Notes: generated by a model from the letters alone, not told the origin. 64,000 bases of DNA from Carboxylicivirga sp. (GCA_025210475.1 JAOARW010000053.1:248001-312000); one strand, 5' to 3'; positions 36,229 to 46,153 are shown, counted from the stretch's first letter. Made by a program: numbers and translations.

Positions 36229-37662
36229 ATGTTGAAATTTTATGGTGTTAGCTTTAAAATATTCTTTTTATGCACGATAATGCAAGGCATTGTTTTGCAG
36301 GCTAATGCTGTTGTCTTATCTGAAAACGAAGATGATCAGTCTGGTGAGCATTATGTTGTTGTTCAGCAAATTGTTATCTCAAATAATAAAATTACGAAGC
36401 CACGTGTCATCCTCAATGAGCTAATTTTTAAGCAAGGGGATAAGATATTGGTCGATAAGTTGGGGCAGGTGGTCAAACGGAGCCGTCACAACCTGTTGAA
36501 TACCTCTCTTTTTAATTTCGTTTCCATTCGCTATACCTTGCAGGCCGATGAAACGGTCATTTTTCATGTAAACGTCGATGAGCGCTGGTACTGGTGGGTG
36601 TTTCCGATTTTTGAGGTGGCCGATCGTAATCTAAGTGCATTCTTTGATAGTCAGGATTGGTCGAGGGTAAATTATGGAGTGTATCTCAAACGAGATAACT
36701 TTAGAGGTCGAAATGAGAAGATTATTGCGCGGGTTCGTCTCGGTTTCACCACACAGATATTATTCGGATACTCATCGCCCGAGTACAATAAAAAGGGAGG
36801 ATGGGGAACCTATTTCAACTTTAGTATGCAGGAGCAATTGCCCTATATGACCATGAATAACCAACAGGTGTTTAAGAGCCTGGATTCGGAGATGGCGCAG
36901 GTGAGTTACATGGCTTCGATCTATTATTCATTGCGATTTGGGTTGTATCAACGGCACCGGCTTGAATTAATGTATAATCAATACAGTGTTAGTGATTCAA
37001 TCATAGATTTAAATCCCAATTACCTGACAGCAAATGACAGTAAGTTAAAGTTTCTGGAACTGAAATATGAATACGAATTTGATAAGCGCGATTCAAAAGT
37101 GTATCCATTGAAGGGTAATCGTATTAAAGCAGAGGTGTCCAATGTTGGTTTTGGTGTTTGGCAAGAGGATCTTCATAACCTTAAGTTTTCAGTTCAGTAT
37201 GATAAGCACCTGCGATTGGCAGAGCGATGGAACTGGGCCAGTTTATTATATGGCGAATATAATACCAGCGATCATCTGCCCTATGTATTAAATACCGGAA
37301 GTGGTTATAAACGCTTTTTAAATGGTTATGAGCTGTATGTTATGGATGGTACGCGTCAGATATCTGCCAATAATCAAATGCTGTTTACCTTGTTGAAGCC
37401 CCGGGTCAAGAACATCGGTTTTATGCCTTTAACGCAATTTGCAAAAGTTAATTATGCACTTTATTTAAAAAGCTATTACGATTTTGGCTATGTATGGAAT
37501 GAGAATCCATCAAATACCAATACCTTTGTTAATGATTGGCAGTATGGTTATGGTGTGGGTGTTGATTTTGTAACATTCTATGATATGGTTTGGAGCTTTA
37601 ACTACTCGGCCAATAAACAAAAACAACATGGCTTTTTTGTTCATTTCAATCTGGCCTTTTGA
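36229..37662 (+). CDS. BamA/TamA-related outer-membrane barrel protein
   Basis: 477 residues with an N-terminal signal-like helix, one or two POTRA-like segments (IVISNNKITKPRVILNEL and LLNTSLFNFVSIRY), and a C-terminal barrel ending in Phe (FVHFNLAF). It is shorter than BamA and has fewer POTRA repeats. Members of this surface-antigen family help insert or export outer-membrane components; the specific role here is unknown. It is in tight order with nadK (19 bases). Confidence 0.8.
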   Translation: MLKFYGVSFKIFFLCTIMQGIVLQANAVVLSENEDDQSGEHYVVVQQIVISNNKITKPRVILNELIFKQGDKILVDKLGQVVKRSRHNLLNTSLFNFVSIRYTLQADETVIFHVNVDERWYWWVFPIFEVADRNLSAFFDSQDWSRVNYGVYLKRDNFRGRNEKIIARVRLGFTTQILFGYSSPEYNKKGGWGTYFNFSMQEQLPYMTMNNQQVFKSLDSEMAQVSYMASIYYSLRFGLYQRHRLELMYNQYSVSDSIIDLNPNYLTANDSKLKFLELKYEYEFDKRDSKVYPLKGNRIKAEVSNVGFGVWQEDLHNLKFSVQYDKHLRLAERWNWASLLYGEYNTSDHLPYVLNTGSGYKRFLNGYELYVMDGTRQISANNQMLFTLLKPRVKNIGFMPLTQFAKVNYALYLKSYYDFGYVWNENPSNTNTFVNDWQYGYGVGVDFVTFYDMVWSFNYSANKQKQHGFFVHFNLAF

Positions 37663-37681
37663 AGTGTAAAAATAGTTTGTT

Positions 37682-38560
37682 ATGCGTATAGCCGTCTTCG
37701 GAAAACAATTTGGTGAGGTTTTTTACAATGCCTGTAAAAGCTTGTTTCAGATTCTTAAGGAAAACAATGTTGATGTAACCATTCATAAAGCATTCTATGA
37801 TTTTTTGCTGACCAATGTGAAGATGAAGCCAGAGGTGAGTGCATTCTTTGAAAAAAAATCTGATTTGAATGATGTCGACCTGGTATTTAGTATTGGTGGT
37901 GATGGCACATTCCTCGAAGCGGTGACTTATGTGCGCGATCAGGGTATTCCTATTGTTGGTATTAACAGTGGGCGTTTAGGCTTTTTAGCGGATATCTCGC
38001 AAGGTGAAATGCGCATCGCTATTTCAAAAATTCTTGAGGGCGAATACAAAATCAGACAACTGGATTTGCTGGAGTTGGAAACCAATAAACAACACTTTGG
38101 AGGCTATGGTTTCGCACTTAACGAGTTGGCGGTTTCGAAACGCGATAGTTCAGCCATGATAACCATTCATACCTACGTTAATGATGAGTTTTTAAATTCT
38201 TTTTGGGCAGATGGACTTATCATATCGACCACAACAGGATCTACGGCTTATTCATTAAGCGTAGGCGGGCCAATACTTCATCCCAACAGCAAAAGTTTTA
38301 TCATCACACCAATTGCACCGCATAATCTGAATGTGCGTCCGATTGTTGTGCCCAATGATGTTGAAATAACATTAAAAGTTGAAGGGCGTGATTCTAAGTT
38401 TCTGGCTTCCCTGGATTCGCGAAGTGAAGTGTTTGAAAACACGGTTAACCTGAAAGTGAAAAAGGCCGGTTTCAGCGTTAATGTAATCGAACTCGAAGGT
38501 CACTCCTTTTTTACAACATTGCGTAATAAACTCATGTGGGGCGTTGATAAGCGCAATTAA
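37682..38560 (+). CDS. nadK: NAD kinase
   Basis: 292 residues. The GGDGT motif lies in FSIGGDGTFLEA, with NELAVSK and DGLIISTTTGSTAYSLSVGGP as in NAD kinases. It makes NADP from NAD and ATP. It is part of the conserved run from the CBS gene to bamA. Confidence 0.96.
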   Translation: MRIAVFGKQFGEVFYNACKSLFQILKENNVDVTIHKAFYDFLLTNVKMKPEVSAFFEKKSDLNDVDLVFSIGGDGTFLEAVTYVRDQGIPIVGINSGRLGFLADISQGEMRIAISKILEGEYKIRQLDLLELETNKQHFGGYGFALNELAVSKRDSSAMITIHTYVNDEFLNSFWADGLIISTTTGSTAYSLSVGGPILHPNSKSFIITPIAPHNLNVRPIVVPNDVEITLKVEGRDSKFLASLDSRSEVFENTVNLKVKKAGFSVNVIELEGHSFFTTLRNKLMWGVDKRN

Positions 38561-38656
38561 TCTTTATTTTAGTGCAATATTTTTTACGAATTGGTGTTTG
38601 AAAAAATGTATTACTCAATACACGGGATAGTATACTGACGGATGCCAAATTAAGAC

Positions 38657-39436
38657 ATGTTTCTGATAATGTTAAAAATAGCACTGAATAAATTTTCCAA
38701 TAAAAGAAGTTTTAAGACTCTGGTTATAGGCATCAGCCTGCTGTTCTCTTTTGCACTTGTTCATCAGAGTAAGGCGCAGGATCGATTAGAGCTGGGTGGA
38801 TTCGTTGGTACATCGTATTATTTTGGTGACCTGAGTAAAGGATATCCATTCTCCGATCCTCATTTGGCCATCGGTGGCATTGGGCGCTATGTTTTTACCG
38901 ATCGGATAGCCTTAAAAGCAATGGCCTTATTCGGCAATATCAGCGGTAGTTATCATGCACAGGATTTGAAGTATCTGGAGTCTTCTGATCAGGATTATGC
39001 ATTTGATCGAAATATTGGGGATGTTTCGGCTCAGGTGGAGTTTAATTTTCGTTCTTACGACCATAAATTTATATCTACAACTAATTTTACGCCATACGTT
39101 TCGGTAGGGCTGGCGACAACTATTTATAACAGAATTGATACAGATTCTGAAAATTCCGAGGGTAAACCAAGTTTTATATTATCTTTGCCGTTCGGTATAG
39201 GTGCAAAGTACAAGATTAACAAATATATTCGGGTTGGAGCCGAATGGACTTTCCGAAAAACATTTGTTGATGACTTGGACTATATTGGGGAAGGAAGTGT
39301 TGATCCTTCTGACCCTTATGGATTTGGAGAGAGCACTTTTACCCATAATAACGATTGGATATCGTTTGCAGGTGTGTACGTGACAATAAGTATGTTGAAA
39401 CGGAAAACCAGATGTAATGATGGTATAAAAAAATAG
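38657..39436 (+). CDS. DUF6089 family outer-membrane barrel protein
   Basis: 259 residues (a second ATG at 38669 is possible). A signal sequence ends near KAQD, then short alternating strands (ELGGFVGTSYYFGDL, RYVFTDRIALKAMALFG). Family DUF6089 is typical of Bacteroidetes and usually sits between nadK and uppS, as here. Function unknown; beta-barrel fold inferred. Confidence 0.85.
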   Translation: MFLIMLKIALNKFSNKRSFKTLVIGISLLFSFALVHQSKAQDRLELGGFVGTSYYFGDLSKGYPFSDPHLAIGGIGRYVFTDRIALKAMALFGNISGSYHAQDLKYLESSDQDYAFDRNIGDVSAQVEFNFRSYDHKFISTTNFTPYVSVGLATTIYNRIDTDSENSEGKPSFILSLPFGIGAKYKINKYIRVGAEWTFRKTFVDDLDYIGEGSVDPSDPYGFGESTFTHNNDWISFAGVYVTISMLKRKTRCNDGIKK

Positions 39437-39449
39437 ACAGGTTGAAAGT

Positions 39450-40193
39450 ATGTCGTTAAAAGACGAACTGATACAGGATAGACTACCGGCTCACGTTGCA
39501 ATCATCATGGATGGTAATGGTCGTTGGGCTAAAAAGAGGGGCAATTCTCGTGTTTTTGGACATAAGCATGGTGTTACAGCTGTTCGGGAAGTAACCGAAG
39601 CAGCAGCCGAATTAGGAGTTGGTTATCTGACTCTTTATGCTTTTAGTACCGAAAACTGGAGTCGACCTAAAACAGAAGTTGATGCATTAATGAGTTTGCT
39701 TGTTTCGACAATTAGTTCCGAAACGGCTACATTAATGAAGAACAACGTTAAACTAAACGCCATTGGCTGTAAAGAATCTTTACCAAAAGGTGTTCAGTCG
39801 AAACTCGAAACCTGCATTGAAAAAACTTCAACAAATACCGGATTAACATTAACCTTGGCACTTAGTTACAGTTCTCGGTGGGAAATTATTGAAGCTGTAA
39901 AAAAGGTGGTACAGGATGTGAAAGATAATCAATTAGATGTTAGTAAAATTGACGCAGATGTTATATCTGGTAAAATGGCAACTGCCGGCATTCCTGATCC
40001 TGAATTAATGATCAGAACAAGCGGTGAGCATAGAATAAGTAACTTTTTGCTTTGGCAGTTAGCATATTCTGAGCTATATTTCTGCGACATTTTATGGCCC
40101 GACTTTAGGAGAGATGATTTTTATCGGGCTTTACTTGATTTTCAAGGGCGTGAAAGACGTTTTGGAAAAACAGGTGATCAAATAAAGAAATAA
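39450..40193 (+). CDS. uppS: Isoprenyl transferase (undecaprenyl diphosphate synthase)
   Basis: 247 residues. The catalytic aspartate and phosphate-binding stretch is IIMDGNGRWAKKRG, with LTLYAFSTENWSRP and the C-terminal RTSGEHRISNFLLWQ and YSELYFCDILWPDF. It makes the C55 carrier lipid for cell-wall synthesis. It lies 13 bases after the DUF6089 gene and just before bamA. Confidence 0.96.
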   Translation: MSLKDELIQDRLPAHVAIIMDGNGRWAKKRGNSRVFGHKHGVTAVREVTEAAAELGVGYLTLYAFSTENWSRPKTEVDALMSLLVSTISSETATLMKNNVKLNAIGCKESLPKGVQSKLETCIEKTSTNTGLTLTLALSYSSRWEIIEAVKKVVQDVKDNQLDVSKIDADVISGKMATAGIPDPELMIRTSGEHRISNFLLWQLAYSELYFCDILWPDFRRDDFYRALLDFQGRERRFGKTGDQIKK

Positions 40194-40276
40194 TGGTTTT
40201 GCACGATGAGAGATAGGTGTGTGAAGATATGGCAAAGCCAAAAACGAACAAACTATTAAATTGCATGGAAGGTAAT

Positions 40277-42880
40277 ATGCGTAATAAGTTATTATTTGTT
40301 TTCCTATTTATATTATCCATATTAAATATAAACGGACAAACGGCCGAAGTTCCAAATATTTCCTATTCAGGTACACCACGTAAATATATCATTGCGGATA
40401 TTGAAGTAACCGGTGTTCAGAATTTGGATCCAAAAATATTAGTGAACATCAGCGGACTAAAAGTCGGGCAGCAAATTACCGTACCTGGTGATGAGGTGTC
40501 GGAGGCAATCAGAAGGTATTGGCAACATGGACTTTTTTCGGATGCTAAAATTAAGGCAAAGAAAATTGAAGGCCGACAGATATATTTAGAGATTTTTCTT
40601 CAGGAACGACCACGTTTATCTGAAATGTACTTTTCAGGTTTAAAGAAAAATGAAATCGAAACCGTTGAAGAAAAAGTAGCCATGATGAAAGGCTCGCAGG
40701 TTACACCTTTTATGGTAGCCCGTGCCGAGAAATACATTACTGATTATTTTGTGGGGAAAGGATTTTATAATACTGAAGTAAACATTGTTCAGAAAGATGA
40801 CCCTTCAAAACCCAATCATGTAACGCTTGATATCAATGTTGATAAAAAAGATAAAGTTAAAGTTAGCTCCTTAACTTTTGAGGGAAATACCATTTTGACT
40901 GACGGTAAGTTAAACCGTACAATGAAGAAAACGAATCAAAAAGGTAAGCTCCTCAACTTTTTCAGAACTAAAAAATTCGTCGTTGAGAAGTACGAAGAAG
41001 ATTTAGCGGCAATTATTACTAAGTACAACGAACTGGGATACCGCGATGCCCGCATCGTTACTGAAGAAGTAAGTAAAAATATAGAAGACAACACAGTGGA
41101 TGTAAAACTGGTTGTTGAAGAAGGTAATAAATACTTCTTTGGTGATATTACCTGGGTTGGTAATACAATTTATCCGTCTGAGTTACTTGATTATGAGTTG
41201 CGCATCCAAAAAGGAGATGTGTTTAATCAAACCTATCTTGACGAACGTTTATTATCCGACGAAGATGCGGTACATAACCTTTATATGGATAAGGGATATC
41301 TGTTCTCGAACATTTCGCCAGTTGAAACAGGTGTAAGAGGAGATACCATTGATATTGAGATGCGTATCTTCGAAGGACAGCAGGCAACCATTAATAAAGT
41401 AATCATTCGGGGCAACACCAAAACTCACGAGCATGTGGTTCGCAGGGAAGTACGTACCAAGCCTGGGCAGCTCTTTAGCAAATCAGAATTGATTCGTACA
41501 GTTCGTGAATTGGCTCAGTTAGGACATTTCGATCCTGAAAATATTTCTCCTGATGTACAACCAAACCAGGATAATGGAACCGTTGACCTGGTATACCAGC
41601 TTGAGGAAAAAGCTAATGACCAGATTGAATTATCTGGAGGTTGGGGTGCCGGAATGTTTGTAGGTTCATTAGGACTGAAGTTTACCAACTTCTCCATGCG
41701 TAACATTTTTAATAAAGAAGCCTGGAGACCATTGCCAACTGGTGATGGACAAACTTTAGCATTAAGAGCACAAACGAATGGTAAGTTTTACCAGTCATAT
41801 AGTTTATCGTTTACCGAACCATGGTTGGGTGGTAAAAAACCAAACTCATTAAGTTTTTCTATTTACCATTCTATTCAAACCGGCGTAAGTTCAAATTATT
41901 ACAATCCTAGATATGGCTACGGTGGTGGTTATGGAGGCTATGGTGGTTACGGCGGCTACGGAGGTGGTTACGGTTACGGAGCGGGAATTACTGATCCGGA
42001 TGCCATTGACCAGCATATGAAAATAATGGGAGTGTCGCTTGGTTTTGGTAAACGACTGCGCTGGCCAGACGATTTCTTTTCGCTGTACACAGAGGTAAGT
42101 TACCAACGCTACGATCTTCTCGACTGGAACTACTTTATTATGCAAAATGGGATTTCGAATAACTTGAACTTTAAAGTTATGTTGAGCCGACGCTCAATCG
42201 ATAATCCAATTTATACACGACACGGTTCTGATTTCTCAGTTGGTTTAGAATTTACTCCACCTTGGTCGAAATTCTCAGATCGTGACTGGTCACAACTTGA
42301 TCCGAACGACCCTGACGATCAGGAAGTCTTGTACCAAAAAATCGAATATCATAAGTGGACGTTTAAAGGATCTGTTTTTAAACCGATCGATAATGCCAGT
42401 AAACTGGTTGTGATGGGTAAGATGGAAATGGGTTTCCTTGGTTACTATAATAAACACCTTCAGAGTCCGTTTGAGAAATTTGTTTTAGGAGGAGACGGAA
42501 TGTCGGGCTTCAGTATGTACGGTAGTGAAACCATTGGGCTTCGCGGATATGAAAATTCATCACTAACTCCTTATAATGCAAGAGGATCGTATGATGGTAA
42601 TATCTATAACAAGCTGACCATGGAGGTGAGGTATCCGTTGGCATTACAGCCCTCGGCAACAGTATTCGCCCTGGCCTTCCTGGAAGCGGGTAATGCCTGG
42701 AGCCAATATGAAAACTATAATCCATTCGAGTTGAAACGATCTGCTGGAGTTGGTCTGCGTATCTTCTTGCCAATCTTCGGATTGATGGGTATCGATTGGG
42801 GATATGGATTCGATGAAAGTTTATACCGAAGCAATGCCGGTGGCAGTCAATTCCACTTTGTAATAGGTCAAAGCTTCTAA
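40277..42880 (+). CDS. bamA: Outer-membrane assembly factor BamA
   Basis: 867 residues from the ATG at 40277 (MRNKLLFVFLFILS), which directly starts the signal peptide; the upstream ATG at 40217 is less likely. POTRA domains fill about residues 40-420 (for example IIADIEVTGVQNLDPKIL, VSSLTFEGNTILTDG, INKVIIRGNTKTHEHVV). The barrel follows, with the conserved loop segment around GLRGYENSSL and a C-terminal Phe (VIGQSF). BamA inserts barrel proteins in the outer membrane. A Gly/Tyr-rich insertion (YGGYGG repeats, bases about 41908-41985) interrupts an early barrel loop. Followed by three ompH genes. Confidence 0.96.
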   Translation: MRNKLLFVFLFILSILNINGQTAEVPNISYSGTPRKYIIADIEVTGVQNLDPKILVNISGLKVGQQITVPGDEVSEAIRRYWQHGLFSDAKIKAKKIEGRQIYLEIFLQERPRLSEMYFSGLKKNEIETVEEKVAMMKGSQVTPFMVARAEKYITDYFVGKGFYNTEVNIVQKDDPSKPNHVTLDINVDKKDKVKVSSLTFEGNTILTDGKLNRTMKKTNQKGKLLNFFRTKKFVVEKYEEDLAAIITKYNELGYRDARIVTEEVSKNIEDNTVDVKLVVEEGNKYFFGDITWVGNTIYPSELLDYELRIQKGDVFNQTYLDERLLSDEDAVHNLYMDKGYLFSNISPVETGVRGDTIDIEMRIFEGQQATINKVIIRGNTKTHEHVVRREVRTKPGQLFSKSELIRTVRELAQLGHFDPENISPDVQPNQDNGTVDLVYQLEEKANDQIELSGGWGAGMFVGSLGLKFTNFSMRNIFNKEAWRPLPTGDGQTLALRAQTNGKFYQSYSLSFTEPWLGGKKPNSLSFSIYHSIQTGVSSNYYNPRYGYGGGYGGYGGYGGYGGGYGYGAGITDPDAIDQHMKIMGVSLGFGKRLRWPDDFFSLYTEVSYQRYDLLDWNYFIMQNGISNNLNFKVMLSRRSIDNPIYTRHGSDFSVGLEFTPPWSKFSDRDWSQLDPNDPDDQEVLYQKIEYHKWTFKGSVFKPIDNASKLVVMGKMEMGFLGYYNKHLQSPFEKFVLGGDGMSGFSMYGSETIGLRGYENSSLTPYNARGSYDGNIYNKLTMEVRYPLALQPSATVFALAFLEAGNAWSQYENYNPFELKRSAGVGLRIFLPIFGLMGIDWGYGFDESLYRSNAGGSQFHFVIGQSF
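41908..41985 (+). repeat. Gly-Tyr low-complexity insert within bamA
   Basis: About 26 codons in which Gly and Tyr alternate (YGGYGG units), coded by ggtggttatggaggctatgg-like DNA. It falls in a predicted loop between early strands of the barrel. Confidence 0.85.
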
Positions 42881-42945
42881 TAGACAATGAGTTAATTGTT
42901 TGGTTTGATTTTTGTTAAGATAAGGTGTACTTAAAAATTTAAGCT

Positions 42946-43458
42946 ATGAGAAATATCGTATTATTATCATTGTTATTTATTGGGCAACTGGCTTTTGCTC
43001 AGAAGTATGCCTTTGTTGATTCAGAATATATATTGCGCAATGTACCTGCATACGAAGCAGCCAATGAGCAATTGTCGCAATTATCTACAAAATGGCAAAC
43101 AGAAGTTGAACAACGCTTTGAAGAAATATCTCAGTTGTATAAAAATTACCAAGCTGAGAATGTATTTTTATCAAACGAGATGAAAGTAAAGCGTGAGAAT
43201 GAAATTGTTGAGAAGGAAAAGCAAGCCAAGCAATTACAGCAGAACTACTTTGGGCAAAATGGCGAATTGTTTAAACGACGCGAAGCCTTGGTAAAACCCA
43301 TTCAAGACGAAATATACAATGCCATTGCAGATATAGCAGCTGAAAATAATATAGCCGCTGTCTTTGATAAAGCATCCGGTATGGGTATCATGTTTGTTGA
43401 CACAAAATATGATATAAGTGATGATGTTTTGGTGGAATTAGGATATAAAAGTGAATAA
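42946..43458 (+). CDS. OmpH/Skp family periplasmic chaperone (copy 1)
   Basis: 170 residues. Signal peptide to FAQK, then the Skp pattern: a beta strand YAFVDSEYILRN, two long coiled-coil helices (rich in E, K, Q) and a closing strand (IMFVDTKYDISDDV). Skp chaperones hold unfolded outer-membrane proteins on the way to BamA. It is the first of three such genes behind bamA. Confidence 0.9.
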   Translation: MRNIVLLSLLFIGQLAFAQKYAFVDSEYILRNVPAYEAANEQLSQLSTKWQTEVEQRFEEISQLYKNYQAENVFLSNEMKVKRENEIVEKEKQAKQLQQNYFGQNGELFKRREALVKPIQDEIYNAIADIAAENNIAAVFDKASGMGIMFVDTKYDISDDVLVELGYKSE

Positions 43459-43568
43459 CTAATAACTCATATATGAAACGATCAGGTAAATTTTATTATC
43501 CAATTTTAAAAAGGATGGTAAAATTTATTTGAGAGTTACATATGACCTTTGAAAATAAATTTAATCGT

Positions 43569-44081
43569 ATGAAAATTTACTACACGCTGTTAGCATTTAT
43601 ATTATTGGCAATAGGGTCAGTAAGCGCTCAGCAACCAATGAAATTTGGTCATATCAACAGTGCAGAAATTTTACAGGCCATGCCTGAATTAAAGGCTGTT
43701 GAGACGGAATTGGAGGCTGAGTTTGATAAAAAAGAGGCGCAACTCCTAGCCATGCAGGAAGAGTTGAAGAATAAACAACAAGCATACCAAGCCGAAGCAC
43801 AAACGCTTAGTGCTGAAGAAAGAACTGCAAAGGAAACTGAACTAATGGAATTGAATCAGAAGGTTCAGAACTATTACATGCTTTCGCAACAACAAATCCA
43901 GGCCAAACAAAATGAATTGCAAGCACCGATCGTGCAGAAATTAAAGGCAGCAATTCAGGAAGTTGGTGATGAGGAAGGTTTTTTATATATCTTTGAAATG
44001 ACAAGCCGTGTGCCTGTTTTTGCATCGGATAAGAGCATCGATGTAGGTCCACTTGTTAAAGCTAAATTAGGAATTCAGTAA
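43569..44081 (+). CDS. OmpH/Skp family periplasmic chaperone (copy 2)
   Basis: 170 residues from the ATG at 43569 (MKIYYTLLAFILLA), which directly begins the signal peptide; the ATG at 43542 adds nine residues before it. Mature start MKFGHINSAEILQAMPELK, then a long coiled coil and FASDKSIDVGPLVKAKLG. It is close to copy 3 in its C-terminal motif, suggesting duplication. Likely a Skp-type chaperone. Confidence 0.9.
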   Translation: MKIYYTLLAFILLAIGSVSAQQPMKFGHINSAEILQAMPELKAVETELEAEFDKKEAQLLAMQEELKNKQQAYQAEAQTLSAEERTAKETELMELNQKVQNYYMLSQQQIQAKQNELQAPIVQKLKAAIQEVGDEEGFLYIFEMTSRVPVFASDKSIDVGPLVKAKLGIQ

Positions 44082-44105
44082 TAAACGAATATAAAGCAAT
44101 TAGAT

Positions 44106-44618
44106 ATGAAGTTTTTAAAAATATTAGTTGTATTAACAGCCTTCGCTTTTATTGGAAAAGTTGAAGCACAGGATTTAAAGTTCGGTCATGTTAATATTAC
44201 CGAATTGGTTAGTCAGTTACCAGATAAAATTAACGCCGATAAAGAACTTCAGGCAGAAGCTACTAAATTACAGGAGCAACTTCAGGTAATGGAGCAGGAT
44301 TTGGCTAAAAAGTATGAAGAGTACATGGCACAGCGTGATACTTTACCTGACTTAATTCGTGCCACAAAAGAAAAAGAAATTCAGGATTATCAGCAGCGTA
44401 TGCAGCAGTATAGCCAAATGGCTCAACAGTCATTAGGTCAAAAAGAACAGCAATTATTACAACCAATCATCACTAAAGTTCAAAAGGCTATTGATGAAGT
44501 TGGACAAGAGCAAGGGCTGATTTACATCTTCGATATCAGCACACAGGTTGTTGTTTATCACTCAGACAAGAGCGTAGATTGTGCACCATTAGTAAAAGCT
44601 AAATTGGGCGCACAATAA
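44106..44618 (+). CDS. OmpH/Skp family periplasmic chaperone (copy 3)
   Basis: 170 residues. Signal peptide to VEAQ, then LKFGHVNITELVSQLPDK, a coiled coil, and the ending SDKSVDCAPLVKAKLGAQ, nearly the same as copy 2. It lies 24 bases downstream of copy 2. A strong terminator closes the cluster after it. Confidence 0.9.
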   Translation: MKFLKILVVLTAFAFIGKVEAQDLKFGHVNITELVSQLPDKINADKELQAEATKLQEQLQVMEQDLAKKYEEYMAQRDTLPDLIRATKEKEIQDYQQRMQQYSQMAQQSLGQKEQQLLQPIITKVQKAIDEVGQEQGLIYIFDISTQVVVYHSDKSVDCAPLVKAKLGAQ

Positions 44619-44639
44619 AACACGAAAAATATTTTTCTT

Positions 44640-44672
44640 AAGCGGGTGACTAATTTTAGTCACCCGCTTTTG
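44640..44672 (+). terminator. Terminator after the ompH genes
   Basis: AGCGGGTGACTA (44641-44652) pairs with TAGTCACCCGCT (44657-44668) with an AATT-type loop, then TTT. It ends the bamA-ompH cluster. Confidence 0.9.
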
Positions 44673-44759
44673 TATATTTAGTGTTTAATAAACTTTTTTT
44701 GATTGACTTTACCTGCTATGCAAAGTAAGTGTGGATGTCGATATAAGAACTAAATTATA

Positions 44760-45584
44760 ATGAAGAAAGCCGGACCAATAGCTGTTTTTGACTCTGGATA
44801 TGGTGGATTAACGGTGTTAAACAAAATTATTCAACACTTACCCCAGTACGATTACATTTATCTTGGTGATAATGCGCGAACACCATATGGCACGAGGTCG
44901 TTTGAGGTAGTTTATGAGTACACACTCGAAGCGGTAAGGAAATTGTTCCAAATGGGCGCCCATATGGTAATTTTGGCCTGTAATACGGCTTCGGCGAAAG
45001 CGCTGCGAAATATTCAACAGAAGGATTTGGCCGGGATTGATCCTAACAGGCGTGTTTTAGGTGTAATTCGACCAAGTGTGGAAGCCGTGGAAGCTATCAG
45101 TAACACCAAGCATGTTGGTATATTGGGCACAATTGGTACAGTGCAATCCGAATCTTATCCAATCGAAATTAATAAGTTATATCCAACCATTAAGGTGACC
45201 CAGGAGGCATGCCCAATGTGGGTGCCATTGGTTGAAAATAACGAATTTTTAAAAGGTGGGGCCGACTATTTTGTGAAACAGCACATTGATGATCTGCTGA
45301 ATCGTGATCCCGAAATTGACACGATTGTTTTGGGATGCACGCACTATCCTTTATTAATCGATAAGATAAAGGCGTATTTACCTGAAGGTATCGCAATTGT
45401 TGAGCAGGGCGATATTGTAGGTGAGAGTTTAAAGGATTACCTGAGACGACATCCGGAGATGAATGAGAAATGCTCTAAAAATGGAAGTGTCAAATTCTAT
45501 ACAACCGAACAGGTAGCAAAGTTTAAACAAACAGCCGGTATATTCTTTAAAGGCGAGCTTAATCTCGAACACATCGTATTGTAA
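44760..45584 (+). CDS. murI: Glutamate racemase
   Basis: 274 residues. FDSGYGGLTVL at the start, and the two catalytic cysteines in LACNTASAKAL and GCTHYPLL. It makes D-glutamate for peptidoglycan. It has its own upstream gap after the ompH terminator and is followed by a short heptad-type inverted repeat. Confidence 0.96.
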   Translation: MKKAGPIAVFDSGYGGLTVLNKIIQHLPQYDYIYLGDNARTPYGTRSFEVVYEYTLEAVRKLFQMGAHMVILACNTASAKALRNIQQKDLAGIDPNRRVLGVIRPSVEAVEAISNTKHVGILGTIGTVQSESYPIEINKLYPTIKVTQEACPMWVPLVENNEFLKGGADYFVKQHIDDLLNRDPEIDTIVLGCTHYPLLIDKIKAYLPEGIAIVEQGDIVGESLKDYLRRHPEMNEKCSKNGSVKFYTTEQVAKFKQTAGIFFKGELNLEHIVL

Positions 45585-45585
45585 A

Positions 45586-45616
45586 GCTATCAGCCATTGA
45601 TTAACAGCTGATAGCC
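45586..45616. repeat. Inverted/heptad repeat after murI
   Basis: GCTATCAGC (45586-45594) and GCTGATAGC (45607-45615) form a perfect 9-base stem between murI and the convergent YrdA-type gene. In phase of seven it reads gctatca, gccattg, attaaca, gctgata, matching the AGCT-type words elsewhere. It may act as a terminator. Confidence 0.6.
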
Positions 45617-45622
45617 TTATAA

Positions 45623-46153
45623 TTATTTTTCTTCACCATCTTCTTTAAACCAGCCGGCATACATCAGGTAATTGTTGGCAATTTTTTGCACCATTTCTCG
45701 TGATTGTTCCGGTTCTATGTCTTTCACTTTTTTAGCAGGAACACCCGCATAGATACTATTGGGTTCTACAATGGTTCCCGTCAGAACAAGTGAATTGGCA
45801 GCGATAATTGAGTTACTCCCGATTACGGCATGATCCAGCACAGTAGCGCCTATACCAATCAGAACATTATCTTCAATTTTTGCCCCATGAATGGTTACAT
45901 TATGACCAATGGAAACATTGTCGCCAATTTCAACCACCGATTTCTGATATAAAGTGTGCAGTACCGAACCATCCTGAATGTTTACCTTGTTGCCAATGCG
46001 AATGGAATTAACGTCGCCCCTTAAAACGGCATTAAACCAAATACTGCAGTCATTTCCAATTTCAACATCACCAATGATGGTTGCATTCTCTGCTAAATAT
46101 GCATTCGTACCAATTTTTGGAGTAAATCCCCTAACTGTTTTAATTAGTGCCAT
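45623..46153 (-). CDS. Gamma carbonic anhydrase-like hexapeptide protein (YrdA family)
   Basis: 176 residues built of hexapeptide turns (IGNDCSIWFNAVLRGD, VEIGDNVSIGHNVTIHGA, VLIGIGATVLDHAV). The zinc histidines lie in SIGHNVTIHGA and LDHAVIG, as in the gamma carbonic anhydrase/YrdA group. Some members hydrate CO2 and others have other roles. It converges on murI and diverges from korA. Confidence 0.9.
   Translation of the reverse strand: MALIKTVRGFTPKIGTNAYLAENATIIGDVEIGNDCSIWFNAVLRGDVNSIRIGNKVNIQDGSVLHTLYQKSVVEIGDNVSIGHNVTIHGAKIEDNVLIGIGATVLDHAVIGSNSIIAANSLVLTGTIVEPNSIYAGVPAKKVKDIEPEQSREMVQKIANNYLMYAGWFKEDGEEK

Noticed and set aside
45586..45616. Certain terminator call for murI
   Set aside because: The stem is good but lacks an uninterrupted T tract on either side and fits the heptad words, so it is listed as a repeat.
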